Shown here in pieces: positions 5,679 through 14,442 of a stretch of 15,368 bases of DNA. A program made the translations under genes and the position numbers. The number at the start of each line of letters is the position of its first letter. The stretch's first letter is position 1. This DNA is from Roseiarcus sp052147395 (GTDB lineage: Bacteria; Pseudomonadota; Alphaproteobacteria; Rhizobiales; Beijerinckiaceae): NCBI GenBank assembly GCA_052147395.1, contig JBKQKS010000001.1:1-15368 (forward strand), in the 5' to 3' direction. The notes under the pieces are model-generated. The model did no database searches and was not told where the DNA came from. It saw nothing but the letters and a program-made list of their open reading frames with translations.

Positions 5679-7820
5679 ATGACAACCGCAGCTCCAACCT
5701 TTCGTCACCACTCGCGGCTCGCGCCCGTTCTCGAAACCTGGGACGCGGTTAGCGCGTTCCTGGAAAAGGGGGCGGGAGCGATTCTGGACCTCATAATCAG
5801 AATCTGGCTCGCACAAATATTCTTCGTGTCCGGCATGCTGAAGATCTTCTTCATGTCGGGTATGATGAAGATGGCCGATATGGACGTCACCGTCCAACTC
5901 CACGCCAACAGACATCCGTTTCCCGGACTCGGGGCCCACGCCGCCGATGTGATCGGCGCCGGCATCGAGCTTGTTTGCCCGATCCTGCTGGTGCTCGGGC
6001 TCGCGACGCGCATTGCCGCGGTTCCGTTGATCCTGACTGTGGCGTACTTGCAATTCGCCTACCAGGATCTCACCGACCACTACTATTGGATGGCCCTGCT
6101 CGGCGTCCTGATTTTGCGTGGACCGGGCGCTATCTCTCTCGACTATTTCATCGTGCCTCACGCGCACACCACGGCGCTTCCGTTCGGATCATCGCTGCAA
6201 CAGTTCGCAGCGTTCGCGCGGCGCTTTCTCGTCCCCGTGCTCGAACTGGTCGTGCGGCTCGGGCTGGCTTGGCTGCTGTGGCGCTTCGCTTTCCGCGACG
6301 GCCCCGCAGTCTTTCAGGCGGCGGGGCTGATTTTGTGCGCTCTGCTCACGGTCGGGCTGGCGACGCGCGCCGCGGCGATCGCGCTCGTCCTCGCGAGCGT
6401 GGCTGTTCTTTCTAACGAGCCGGCGCTCGGCGATCCGGTCATGCGTCTCTTTCTGCTCGCGGGTTTCGCGCTGTACGGCGCGGGCGCGCTTTCTCTCGAC
6501 CATCTGTTGTTTCTGCGTGCGCTGCGCCTTTGTCCCAGCCTATCGAGCGACACGCGCTGGCTCGACGGCGCTCCGCGCGTCGTGATCGTCGGCGCCGGCT
6601 TCGGCGGCGTCGCCGCCGCCCTCGAGCTCAGGCACGCTTGGGCGCGGGTCACCTTGATCGATCGCCGCAATTATCATCTGTTCCAGCCGCTGTTGTACCA
6701 AGTCGCGACCGCGACGCTGTCGCCGGCCGACATCGCGGCGCCGATCCGAGCGCTGCTGCGCGGCCAGCAGAATTGCCGCGTGCTGATGGACCAGGCGACC
6801 GGCGTCGACACGGAGCGGCGCGAAGTGTCGCTAGGCGGCGCCCGCATCCCCTACGACTATCTCGTGCTCGCGACCGGCGCGCGCCACAGCTATTTCGGCA
6901 AGGATGCGTGGGAAGCCTTCGCGCCGGGTCTCAAACGGGTCGAGGATGCGACCGCGATTCGCAGCCGCATCCTGGCCGCCTTCGAGAAGGCCGAGTCATG
7001 CGACGATGAGCTGGAGCGGCGGCGGCTCCTGACCTTCGTGATGGTCGGGGCGGGGCCGACCGGGGTCGAACTCGCGGGCGCGATTGCCGAACTGGCCCGG
7101 CAGGGGCTGCGCGAAGAGTTTCGGACGATCGATCCTGCGACGGCGCGCATCATACTCGTGCAGTCCGGACCGCTAGTCCTGCCGGCGCTTGCGAAGCCGC
7201 TCTCGATCGCCGCTCAGCGCTTGCTCAGCGAGTTGGGCGTCGAGGTGCTCGTGAACTCCCGGGTCGAGGCGATCGACGCGGACGGCGTGCAAATCGGCGG
7301 GATGCGGATCGAAGCGCGCACCGTGCTGTGGACCGCCGGGGTGATGGCCTCGGAGGCGGGCCTGTGGATCGGGGCCGAGCGAGACGGCGCCGGCCGTATC
7401 TTGGTCGGTCCCGACCTCGCAGCGCCCAAAGCAAACAACATATTTGCGCTCGGCGACACCGCGTCCTGCAAAGGCGCCGACGGTAAGCCGCTGCCTGGCC
7501 TCGCGGCGGTCGCCAAGCAGCAAGGCCACTACGTCGCCAGATCGATACGCGCCAGGATCGAGGGGCGGCCGGGGCCGGGACCATTCCGCTATCACGACTA
7601 CGGCTCGATGGCGACGATCGGGCGCAAGGCTGCCGTGGCTGACCTTCCCTTCGTCAAACTGACCGGGGCGCCCGCTTGGTGGTTTTGGGGTCTGGTGCAC
7701 GTAATGTTCCTGGTCGACACGCGCTCGCGCATCGTGGTGGCGTTCGACTGGTTCTGGTCGTACCTCACCTACAATCGGTCGGTTCGTCTGATCACCGGCG
7801 GCGAGCGCCGGGTGGATTGA
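5679..7820 (+). CDS. DoxX-DoxX-NDH-2 fusion: membrane type II NADH:quinone oxidoreductase
   Basis: A 713-residue fusion. Residues about 36-158 and 183-280 are two DoxX-like membrane modules that mirror each other: VLGLATRIAAVPLIL and GPGAISLDYF in the first, TVGLATRAAAIALVL and GAGALSLDHL in the second. From about 299 it is a full NDH-2: FAD-binding VVIVGAGFGGVAAALEL (301-317), NYHLFQPLLYQVA (331-343), NADH-binding VMVGAGPTGVELAG (454-467), FALGDTAS (589-596), quinone-site-like AVAKQQGHYVA (610-620) and a C-terminal aromatic, membrane-binding tail. NDH-2 passes electrons from NADH to quinone without pumping protons. The DoxX part probably adds membrane anchoring and may itself handle quinone; its exact role is unknown. 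Residues 47-64 are a tandem copy of nine residues. The start has a weak ribosome binding site (CGGGAA). Confidence 0.9.
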   Translation: MTTAAPTFRHHSRLAPVLETWDAVSAFLEKGAGAILDLIIRIWLAQIFFVSGMLKIFFMSGMMKMADMDVTVQLHANRHPFPGLGAHAADVIGAGIELVCPILLVLGLATRIAAVPLILTVAYLQFAYQDLTDHYYWMALLGVLILRGPGAISLDYFIVPHAHTTALPFGSSLQQFAAFARRFLVPVLELVVRLGLAWLLWRFAFRDGPAVFQAAGLILCALLTVGLATRAAAIALVLASVAVLSNEPALGDPVMRLFLLAGFALYGAGALSLDHLLFLRALRLCPSLSSDTRWLDGAPRVVIVGAGFGGVAAALELRHAWARVTLIDRRNYHLFQPLLYQVATATLSPADIAAPIRALLRGQQNCRVLMDQATGVDTERREVSLGGARIPYDYLVLATGARHSYFGKDAWEAFAPGLKRVEDATAIRSRILAAFEKAESCDDELERRRLLTFVMVGAGPTGVELAGAIAELARQGLREEFRTIDPATARIILVQSGPLVLPALAKPLSIAAQRLLSELGVEVLVNSRVEAIDADGVQIGGMRIEARTVLWTAGVMASEAGLWIGAERDGAGRILVGPDLAAPKANNIFALGDTASCKGADGKPLPGLAAVAKQQGHYVARSIRARIEGRPGPGPFRYHDYGSMATIGRKAAVADLPFVKLTGAPAWWFWGLVHVMFLVDTRSRIVVAFDWFWSYLTYNRSVRLITGGERRVD
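5817..5870 (+). repeat. 27-bp in-frame tandem duplication in the first DoxX module
   Basis: Bases 5817-5843 and 5844-5870 match at 22 of 27 positions and encode IFFVSGMLK followed by IFFMSGMMK. The duplication keeps the frame and lies at the end of the first membrane helix, where DoxX proteins usually have a single FFxSGxxK motif. The differences between copies suggest it is not brand new. Confidence 0.8.
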
Positions 7821-8124
7821 CGCGTTTGCGGCGTCCCTTTGCAGCAGCGTCGCCCGAGCTGCCCTGCGCGTCAGCAAAGTCGGCGCGCGGCGCCCGAAGG
7901 TATCGTGAATGCCGACGTTCGCGGCCAACGTCAGCCAAAGCCGGGCATAGCCGCGCCATCGACCGCGCCGCACGTGGACATTGCCGCACGCGACGCTTTG
8001 GGCCACTCTCCGTTCGCGTCCTCCGGGATGCCAGCCCCTATTCGAGATCCCTTCGGCTGCAAACTGTAACACAACGGCGCAACCGCTCGTATACGCAGGC
8101 GGGCACAGCAGAGGAGCGTGAACG
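7821..8124. other. Intergenic region before the sugar operon
   Basis: 304 bases with no gene. GACGC (7819-7823) and GCGTC (7831-7835) form a weak hairpin over the stop of the NDH fusion. The right end carries the candidate ECF promoter and, at 8111-8116, the ribosome binding site GAGGAG, eight bases before the SDR start. Confidence 0.5.
8066..8091 (+). promoter_or_regulatory. Candidate ECF promoter GTAACA-N16-CGTA
   Basis: GTAACA (8066-8071) and CGTA (8088-8091) are separated by exactly 16 bases. Transcription would start near 8098, giving a leader of about 27 bases before the SDR gene, an ideal position. The site matches the one at 4297-4322 at 15 of 26 positions, including GTAAC, CGGCG at spacer bases 4-8, and CG in the -10. 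Confidence 0.5.
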
Positions 8125-9000
8125 ATGGACGTGAAAACGCCTGGGCCGACCAAAGATGAAACGCTGCCGCCGGTAGTGCTGCCATCCTGTCCCATCGATC
8201 GCAAGCTCTTGGGCCAAAAGGCGGTGGTCACCGGCGCCTCGTCGGGAATTGGCCGGGGCATCGCCATCGGGCTCGGTCACGCCGGCGCCGATGTGGTGGT
8301 CAACTACGTTCGCGACGAGGACCAGGCGCAGGCGATCGTCGAGGAAGTCCAGCGCTGCGGCGCCAACAAGGCCTATGCGCATCGCGCCGACGTCTCGAAC
8401 GAAGACGAGGTCCGCGAAATGTTCGCGCGGATCGAGGCCGAGTGGGGTGGCCTCGACATCCTGGTCAACAACGCGGGCCTCCAGCAGGACGCGCCGTTCG
8501 ATCAGCTGACGCTCGCGCAATGGAACAAGGTGATCGGAGTCAATCTCACCGGGCAATTTCTGTGCTCGCGCGAGGCCGTGCGCATGTTCAAGCGGATGGG
8601 CGTGAAGTCCGAGGTGTCCTGCGCGGCCGGCAAGATCATCTGCATCTCGTCGGTGCACGACGTGATCCCCTGGGCGGGCCATGTGAACTATGCCGCGAGC
8701 AAGGGCGGCGTCGCGATGATGATGAAGTCGATCGCGCAGGAGGTCGCGCCCTGGCGCATCCGCGTCAACTCGATCAGCCCCGGCGCGGTGCGCACGCCCA
8801 TCAACATGGAGGCCTGGAGCACGCACGAAGCCTATGCCGCGTTGATGAAACTGGTGCCCTACAAGCGCATCGGCGAGGTGGACGATATTGCCCGCGCCGC
8901 CGTGTGGCTCGCTTCCGACGATTCCGACTACGTCACCGGCGCGACACTCTATGTCGACGGCGGCATGACCCTCTATCCCGGCTTCGAGACTGGGGGTTGA
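8125..9000 (+). CDS. SDR-family dehydrogenase, glucose 1-dehydrogenase-like
   Basis: Classical short-chain dehydrogenase that probably oxidises a sugar with NAD(P)+ in the cytoplasm. It has the cofactor motif TGASSGIG (36-43), NNAG (115-118) and the catalytic set S176, Y189 and K193 (NYAASKGG). The block SSVHDVIPW and the end DGGMTLYPGFETGG closely resemble Bacillus glucose 1-dehydrogenases. A Pro-rich extension of about 28 residues precedes the fold; those enzymes are near 260 residues and this one is 291. There is no signal peptide. GAGGAG lies eight bases before the ATG, supporting this start over an internal one. It is the first gene of a four-gene operon and lies one base from the GMC gene. 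Sugar specificity cannot be read from the sequence; glucose is the best guess. Confidence 0.9.
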   Translation: MDVKTPGPTKDETLPPVVLPSCPIDRKLLGQKAVVTGASSGIGRGIAIGLGHAGADVVVNYVRDEDQAQAIVEEVQRCGANKAYAHRADVSNEDEVREMFARIEAEWGGLDILVNNAGLQQDAPFDQLTLAQWNKVIGVNLTGQFLCSREAVRMFKRMGVKSEVSCAAGKIICISSVHDVIPWAGHVNYAASKGGVAMMMKSIAQEVAPWRIRVNSISPGAVRTPINMEAWSTHEAYAALMKLVPYKRIGEVDDIARAAVWLASDDSDYVTGATLYVDGGMTLYPGFETGG

Positions 9001-9001
9001 T

Positions 9002-10450
9002 ATGACCGCGACCTACGACGCCATCGTCATCGGCTCCGGCGCGGGCGGCGCAGCCGCCGCCTTCAGGCTCGCCGAGGCCGGGCGCAGGGTTCTCGTTTTC
9101 GAAAAAGGCCCGCCGCTGCCGACCGACGGCAGCACGCTCGACGCCGACGTCGTGCTGCGCCAAGGGCGGTACCGCAATCAAGACCCCTGGATCGATCGCA
9201 ACGGCAAGACGTTCGTTCCGTCCGAATTCTACAATCTCGGCGGCAAGACGAAGTGGTATGGCGCGGCGCTGCTGCGCTTTTCGCCGCACGAGTTCATGGC
9301 GGAGCCCGCTTTTCAGTCTCGCGGCTGGCCGTTCGGCTATGACGAGCTCGCGCCTTATTACGATGAGGCGGAAACGCTGCTGCAGGTGCGCCGCTTCGAC
9401 GTCGAGCCCGATACCAAGCGCATCGTCACCCGCCTCGAGCGGGTCAGTTCGCGCTGGCGCAGCGCGCCGATGCCGCTCGGTCTCTCGTCGCGCATTCTCG
9501 ACGATCCGCGCGAGGCCGTGCGCTTCGACGGCTTCGCCTCGGTGATGGGCTTGAAGTCCGACGCCGAAACCTGCCTCCTCGACCGCATTCGCGACAAACC
9601 GAATGTGACCATCGTCGCCGGCAAGCCGGTGCGCGCTCTCATCGGCGACGGGGGCGCGCCACAACGGATTGTCGGCGTGATCGGCGAGGACGGCGAGACC
9701 CATCTCTCGGGCGTGGTCCTGCTCGCCGCCGGAGCGCTCTCCTCGCCGCGCCTCCTGCAGGGCTATCTGGCCGCAGCCGGGCTCGCCGAGAAACTTCCAT
9801 CGGCTTCCTCGGTCGGCCGCAACTACAAGAGCCATTTGTTGACGGCGGTGGTCGGCTGGTCGCCATCGCTGAAGCACGATCGATTGCGCAAGACGGTCGT
9901 CATGACCCACGACGGCTTTCCGCATTCGAGCGCGCAGCCGCTCGGCGCAACCGACGGCATGATCGTCGCGACGGAACTGCCGGCCTTCGCGCCACATTGG
10001 ATCGACAATCTGATCGGCGATCGCGCCTACGGCTTCTTCCTGCAGACGGAAGACGGCTCGCACCCCGACAATCGCGTCGTCGCCGCGGGCAATGGCGTCG
10101 ACCGCCCGCGCCTCGACTACGACCGCGACCGGATCGCGAAGTCGCGCGACGAGCACCGGCGCTTCGTCCGCACGTTCGCAATCGATCTCATGCGCGCCGG
10201 CCTGATTCCGATCGTCAAGCCGGTGCCGCTCGGCGGAACGGCGCATGCCTGCGGCACGCTGATCGCGGGCGATGACCCGGCGAACTCGGTGGTCGACGCG
10301 GTCGGTCGCGTGCACGGCATGCAAGGCCTCTACGTGGTCGACGGCAGCATTCTGCCGCGATCGAGCCGCGTCAATCCTTCGCTGACCATCTATGCTTGGG
10401 CGCTCCGCGTCGCCCACAAGCTCATCGAATCTCGAGGAGGAGAGCAATGA
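9002..10450 (+). CDS. GMC-family FAD oxidoreductase, probable sugar dehydrogenase/oxidase
   Basis: A 482-residue flavoprotein of the glucose-methanol-choline group. The FAD-binding GSGAGGAAAAFRLAE is at 11-25, and NLGGKTKWYGAALLRF (78-93) is the usual FAD-contact block. The C-terminal half has AHACGTLIAGDDP and YVVDGSILPRSSRVNPSLT. H415 and N458 correspond to the catalytic His/Asn pair of pyranose-2-oxidase and cholesterol-oxidase types, as opposed to the His/His pair of glucose oxidase. No Tat or Sec signal is seen, so it should act in the cytoplasm. It starts one base after the SDR stop and ends overlapping the glucosidase start as ATGA, so it is translationally linked to both. The likely substrate is a sugar or sugar alcohol; the electron acceptor (oxygen, quinone or other) is unknown. 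Confidence 0.88.
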   Translation: MTATYDAIVIGSGAGGAAAAFRLAEAGRRVLVFEKGPPLPTDGSTLDADVVLRQGRYRNQDPWIDRNGKTFVPSEFYNLGGKTKWYGAALLRFSPHEFMAEPAFQSRGWPFGYDELAPYYDEAETLLQVRRFDVEPDTKRIVTRLERVSSRWRSAPMPLGLSSRILDDPREAVRFDGFASVMGLKSDAETCLLDRIRDKPNVTIVAGKPVRALIGDGGAPQRIVGVIGEDGETHLSGVVLLAAGALSSPRLLQGYLAAAGLAEKLPSASSVGRNYKSHLLTAVVGWSPSLKHDRLRKTVVMTHDGFPHSSAQPLGATDGMIVATELPAFAPHWIDNLIGDRAYGFFLQTEDGSHPDNRVVAAGNGVDRPRLDYDRDRIAKSRDEHRRFVRTFAIDLMRAGLIPIVKPVPLGGTAHACGTLIAGDDPANSVVDAVGRVHGMQGLYVVDGSILPRSSRVNPSLTIYAWALRVAHKLIESRGGEQ

Positions 10451-13158
10451 CGAGTTCCGATCGCCTCGGCGCCGAACGGACCCGGTTGGAGAACCAACGT
10501 CTCGAAAAAGACAACTGGCGGCTGTGGGGACCCTATCTCTCCGAGCGGGCATGGGGAACCGTGCGCGAAGACTATAGCCCCGACGGCGAGGCCTGGGATT
10601 ATCTCTCTCACGATCAAGCGCGCTCGCGGGCCTTTCGCTGGAGCGAAGACGGTCTCGGCGGCATCAGCGACGACCGGCAGCGCCTGTGCTTTGCTCTGGC
10701 TCTGTGGAACGGCCGCGACTCCATCCTGAAGGAGCGCGCCTTCGGTCTCACGGGAGCGCAGGGCAATCGCGGCGAGGACGTCAAGGAATATTACTTCTAT
10801 CTCGATGCGACGCCGACCCATAGTTGGCTGCGCTATCTCTACAAATATCCGCACAGCGCTTTTCCCTACAGCGCGCTGTTGCGAGAAAACGCGCGACGCA
10901 CGCGCAACGATCCGCCCTTCAATCTCATCGATACGGGGGTGTTTGGCGAGAACCGCTACTTCGACATCGAAGTCCGCTACGCCAAGGCCGGGCCGGATGA
11001 GATTCACATCCGCATCATCGCCGCCAACCGCGGTCCCGAGGCCGCCGAATTGCACCTCTTGCCGACGCTCTGGTTCCGCAACACCTGGTCCTGGGGCGAC
11101 GGGACCGCCGACTCGGACAAGCCCGCGATCCGAGCCGTCGACGCGCCCAGCGGCGCCGCCTGGGCGGTCGCAGCCACGCATCCCGAGCTCGGCAGTTACT
11201 GGTTGTACGGCCGGCGCGGCGCGGAGTTGTTGTTCACCGACAACGAGACCAATGCCGAGCGGCTTTGGGGAGAGACCAACGCCGTCGCTCATGTGAAGGA
11301 CGCGTTTCATCGCCGTGTGATCGACGGCGCCGTGGATGCGGTCAATCCGGCCTGCAGCGGCAGCAAATTCGCGAGCTGGAGCCGACTCGCGGTCGCGCCG
11401 GGCGAACGCGCGGAGCTCGAACTGGTGCTCTCGGCCAGAGCGACGCCGTCCCCCTTCGAGCGCAGCAGCACGGTGTTTTCCTCGCGCCAAGCGGAAGCGG
11501 ACGCGTTCTATCGCGATCTCATCCCCGCGGCCAATGACGAGGACCACCGCATTGCGCGTCAGGCCCTCGCCGGGCTGATCTGGAGCAAGCAATTCTTCAA
11601 CTACGATGTCGAACACTGGTTGAAAGGCGACCAGTTTGCGCCGCCGGCCACGCGTCGCTATGGCCGCAACGCGCAATGGAAACATCTGAAGGCGGCGGAC
11701 GTGATCTCCATGCCCGACGCCTGGGAATATCCGTGGTTCGCGGCCTGGGATCTCGCCTTTCATTGCGGCGCGCTGGCCCTGGTCGATGTGGACTTCGCCA
11801 AGCGCCAGATCGAACTGATGCTGTCAGAACGTTATCTCCACCCGAACGGCCAGATACCGGCCTATGAATGGAATTTCGGCGATGTGAATCCGCCCGTCCA
11901 CGCGCTGGCGGCGCTGAAGGCGTTCAGGGCCGAACGCGTGCAGCGCGGGCGCGGCGACCACGATTTCCTGCAGCGGGTCTTTCACAAGCTCCTGCTCAAT
12001 TACGCCTGGTGGATCAATCGCAAGGACGCCGAGGGCGCCAACATTTTCGAGGGCGGCTTTCTCGGGCTCGACAACATTTCGGTGTTCGATCGCTCGAGGC
12101 CGCTGCCGTCCGGCTATCGCCTCAAGCAGGCCGACGCGACCGGCTGGGTGGCGATGTTCGCGCTCAACATGACGGTGATTGCGCTCGAACTGACGCAAAA
12201 CGATCCGGATTACGAAGACATCGCGATCCAGACCTATGAACAGTTCCTCGCCATTTGCGACGCCCTCTCCGGCCATGCGACGGACCGGCCCTCGCTGTGG
12301 GATGCAGAGGCAGGTTTCTTCAAGGATCTGATCATTGCGCCGGACGGCTCCTGGCGCCACATCGACGTCTATTCGATGGTGGGACTGATCCCGCTGTTCG
12401 CGACAGAAGTCGTCGATCGCCGCCTGCTCAGCCGCGCGCCGCGCTTCCGCGACCGCTTGCGAGCGCGCAAGGGCGGCGTGTTCCGCGGCCATTATGTCTG
12501 CGCCTGCCCGGATTGGGAGAATGATCGCGGCGAGCATCTGTTGTCCGTCGTCGATCACACGATGCTGCAGCCGATGCTGTCGCGGTTGTTGGACGAGGGG
12601 CAGTTCCTCTCGCCCTTCGGCATCCGCAGCGTCAGCAAGATTCACGCGAGTCATCGCGACCTCGGCGTGCTTCCCGGGGTTGGCGCGGCGATGATCGAAT
12701 ATGTTCCCGGCGAGTCGAATTCTTCGCTGTTCGGCGGCAACTCGAATTGGCGCGGGCCGATCTGGCTGCCGGTCAACTACATGCTGATCCAGGCGTTGGA
12801 GAAGTTCCACCGCTTCCTCGGCGAGGAATTCATGTTTGCCGTGCCCTGCCTCGGCGGCGAGAGGCTGACGCTGAACGGCATTGCAAACCTGATCGCGGAC
12901 CGCGTCGCCAGCATCTATCGCCGTGGCGCCGGCGGCGTCGCGCCGGCCATGCAGACGCAGCCGCCGTTCCGCGACGACCCTCATTGGCGCGACCTTCTCC
13001 TGTTCTACGAGTACTTCCACGCCGAAACCGGCCAGGGATTGGGCGCCTCTCACCAGACCGGATGGACCGGGCTGATCGCCAATCTCGTGTCGCGCCACTA
13101 TCGCAAGGATATTCCCGCCTTCTGGAGCCACCAGCAAATTCGCGAAGCGGCCGAGTGA
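10447..13158 (+). CDS. GH63-type glucosidase (MGH1-like), 903 residues
   Basis: A large glycoside hydrolase that probably releases glucose from an alpha-glucoside. The N-terminal part (about 1-360) is beta-rich, with LWGPYLSERAWGTVREDYS and NTWSWG. The C-terminal (alpha/alpha) barrel (about 370-890) carries WEYPWFAAWDLAFH (427-440 region, candidate acid D435), GQIPAYEWNFGDVNPPVHA, NWRGPIWLPVNYMLIQAL and HQTGWTGLIANL, all hallmarks of bacterial proteins annotated as GH63 glucosidase. The length, about 900 residues, is usual for this subfamily and about twice that of the glucosylglycerate hydrolases of GH63. No signal peptide is present. The ATG at 10447 is chosen because GGAGGAG lies just before it and because it forms an ATGA overlap with the GMC stop; an earlier ATG would lie inside the GMC gene. 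The natural substrate is unknown. Confidence 0.9.
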   Translation: MTSSDRLGAERTRLENQRLEKDNWRLWGPYLSERAWGTVREDYSPDGEAWDYLSHDQARSRAFRWSEDGLGGISDDRQRLCFALALWNGRDSILKERAFGLTGAQGNRGEDVKEYYFYLDATPTHSWLRYLYKYPHSAFPYSALLRENARRTRNDPPFNLIDTGVFGENRYFDIEVRYAKAGPDEIHIRIIAANRGPEAAELHLLPTLWFRNTWSWGDGTADSDKPAIRAVDAPSGAAWAVAATHPELGSYWLYGRRGAELLFTDNETNAERLWGETNAVAHVKDAFHRRVIDGAVDAVNPACSGSKFASWSRLAVAPGERAELELVLSARATPSPFERSSTVFSSRQAEADAFYRDLIPAANDEDHRIARQALAGLIWSKQFFNYDVEHWLKGDQFAPPATRRYGRNAQWKHLKAADVISMPDAWEYPWFAAWDLAFHCGALALVDVDFAKRQIELMLSERYLHPNGQIPAYEWNFGDVNPPVHALAALKAFRAERVQRGRGDHDFLQRVFHKLLLNYAWWINRKDAEGANIFEGGFLGLDNISVFDRSRPLPSGYRLKQADATGWVAMFALNMTVIALELTQNDPDYEDIAIQTYEQFLAICDALSGHATDRPSLWDAEAGFFKDLIIAPDGSWRHIDVYSMVGLIPLFATEVVDRRLLSRAPRFRDRLRARKGGVFRGHYVCACPDWENDRGEHLLSVVDHTMLQPMLSRLLDEGQFLSPFGIRSVSKIHASHRDLGVLPGVGAAMIEYVPGESNSSLFGGNSNWRGPIWLPVNYMLIQALEKFHRFLGEEFMFAVPCLGGERLTLNGIANLIADRVASIYRRGAGGVAPAMQTQPPFRDDPHWRDLLLFYEYFHAETGQGLGASHQTGWTGLIANLVSRHYRKDIPAFWSHQQIREAAE

Positions 13159-14378
13159 TGAGCGATCAGACGACCATCGGATCGATGTCGGGGGGCAAAG
13201 TCGCGGCGGCCTCGCCCGCGGTGCTGATCGTCTATGCCGGAGCGTTGCTGCAAGGCATGACGCTCGTCAGCTTCCCCGCAGTGAGCGCCATGCTGAAGCA
13301 GGCGCTGGCTCTGTCCGACGCCGATTACGGCGCGATCTTCCTGCCGCAGGTGGCGCTCGCTATCGTCGGCGCCGTCGCCGGCGGCGCGCTCGCCCGCAGG
13401 ATCGGCCTGAAGGCGCTATTCGCCTTGGCGCTTGCCGCCAACGCGGCAAGCCAGGTGCTGCTCGCGGGCTCGGAGCTCGGTTCGCCTTCCTTCGGCGCCG
13501 CCTTGCTGCTTGCCGGCACCGCGAGCCTCGGTCTCGGCTTCGGCCTCATCGGCGGGCCGATCAACGCCTATCCGGGCCTGTTGTTTCCGCGCCGAAGCCA
13601 GACGGCGATCGTCGCCGCGCATACGCTGATCGGGCTCGGTCTCGCAATCGGCCCGCTGTTCGCCGGGCCGTTCATCGCGGCGGGGACATGGGTTGGATTT
13701 CCAATCAGCCTGGCCTGCGCCAGCGCGATCGCAACGATCGCCGCCTTGCTCATCGGGTTGCCGCCGTCGGCGACGCCTATCGTCGCGGACGAAACAAAGG
13801 CGACGCGGCCGGTCGCCTCGCCAATATTCTGGCTGTTCGCGGCGATCACCGTGATCTACGCTTTCGCCGAAGGCACATTTTCGAGCTGGGCGGTGATCTT
13901 CCTGCGCAACGGCAAGGGACTGCCGGACATGACCGCTAGCTTCGCCCTCTCGGCCTTCTGGGGCGCTCTCGTTGCCGGAAGGCTGCTGGTTTCCGTCCTG
14001 ATCGTCCGTGTGCCGGCGAAGATCGTCTGGGTCGCGCTGCCGGTGTTGATGATCGCGGCCTTCTGGTTTGTTTCGTTCGCCGACAGCGCCGCGACCGGGA
14101 TCGGCGCCTTCGCCGTAGCGGGGCTTGCCTGCTCCGCCTTCCTGCCGCTCACGATCTCTCTCGCGGTCGAGCGGTTTCCAGACAGCGTGGCCTGGGTCTC
14201 GTCGATGCTGATCGCCGCGCTCATGACCGGCGTCGGCGTCGGGTCTTGGCTGGTCGGCGGCTTGCAGTCGCGCCTGCCGCTCGACGCCCTCTATCGGTGG
14301 TCCTCGCTCTATCCGATCCTCGTGCTGGCTCTCGCGAGGCTGGCCCTGCGCTCGTCGCACGCCGCCGAGCAGAGGTGA
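13158..14378 (+). CDS. MFS transporter, last gene of the sugar operon
   Basis: A 406-residue integral membrane protein of the major facilitator superfamily with about 12 hydrophobic segments and a more polar link in the middle (about residues 195-215, PPSATPIVADETKATRPV). The loop after helix 2, GGALARRIGLKAL (75-87), matches the MFS loop motif A (GxLaDrxGrkxxl). The ATG at 13158 shares one base with the stop of the glucosidase gene (TGATG), and the frame before it lies inside the glucosidase, so the longer frame is rejected. Neighbours suggest it carries a sugar, glycoside or oxidised product, but direction and substrate cannot be read from sequence. There is no strong ribosome binding site, so translation probably depends on the upstream gene. 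Confidence 0.9.
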   Translation: MSDQTTIGSMSGGKVAAASPAVLIVYAGALLQGMTLVSFPAVSAMLKQALALSDADYGAIFLPQVALAIVGAVAGGALARRIGLKALFALALAANAASQVLLAGSELGSPSFGAALLLAGTASLGLGFGLIGGPINAYPGLLFPRRSQTAIVAAHTLIGLGLAIGPLFAGPFIAAGTWVGFPISLACASAIATIAALLIGLPPSATPIVADETKATRPVASPIFWLFAAITVIYAFAEGTFSSWAVIFLRNGKGLPDMTASFALSAFWGALVAGRLLVSVLIVRVPAKIVWVALPVLMIAAFWFVSFADSAATGIGAFAVAGLACSAFLPLTISLAVERFPDSVAWVSSMLIAALMTGVGVGSWLVGGLQSRLPLDALYRWSSLYPILVLALARLALRSSHAAEQR

Positions 14379-14442
14379 TCGATCCCTGTCACCGCGAGAC
14401 GCCGCGTCGCCACGAGCCGATCGAAATTTTCGCGCTGAGAAA

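Noticed and set aside
8933..10552. Long minus-strand ORF opposite the GMC gene (and similar ones opposite the glucosidase)
   Set aside because: Shadow ORFs caused by GC-biased third positions; no family features and Arg/Ala/Asp-rich composition.
14379..14442. Possible remaining piece of the CurA-like gene left of the IS
   Set aside because: All three minus-strand frames were read; none resembles the expected SLDPYMRGRM continuation or a CurA C-terminus.
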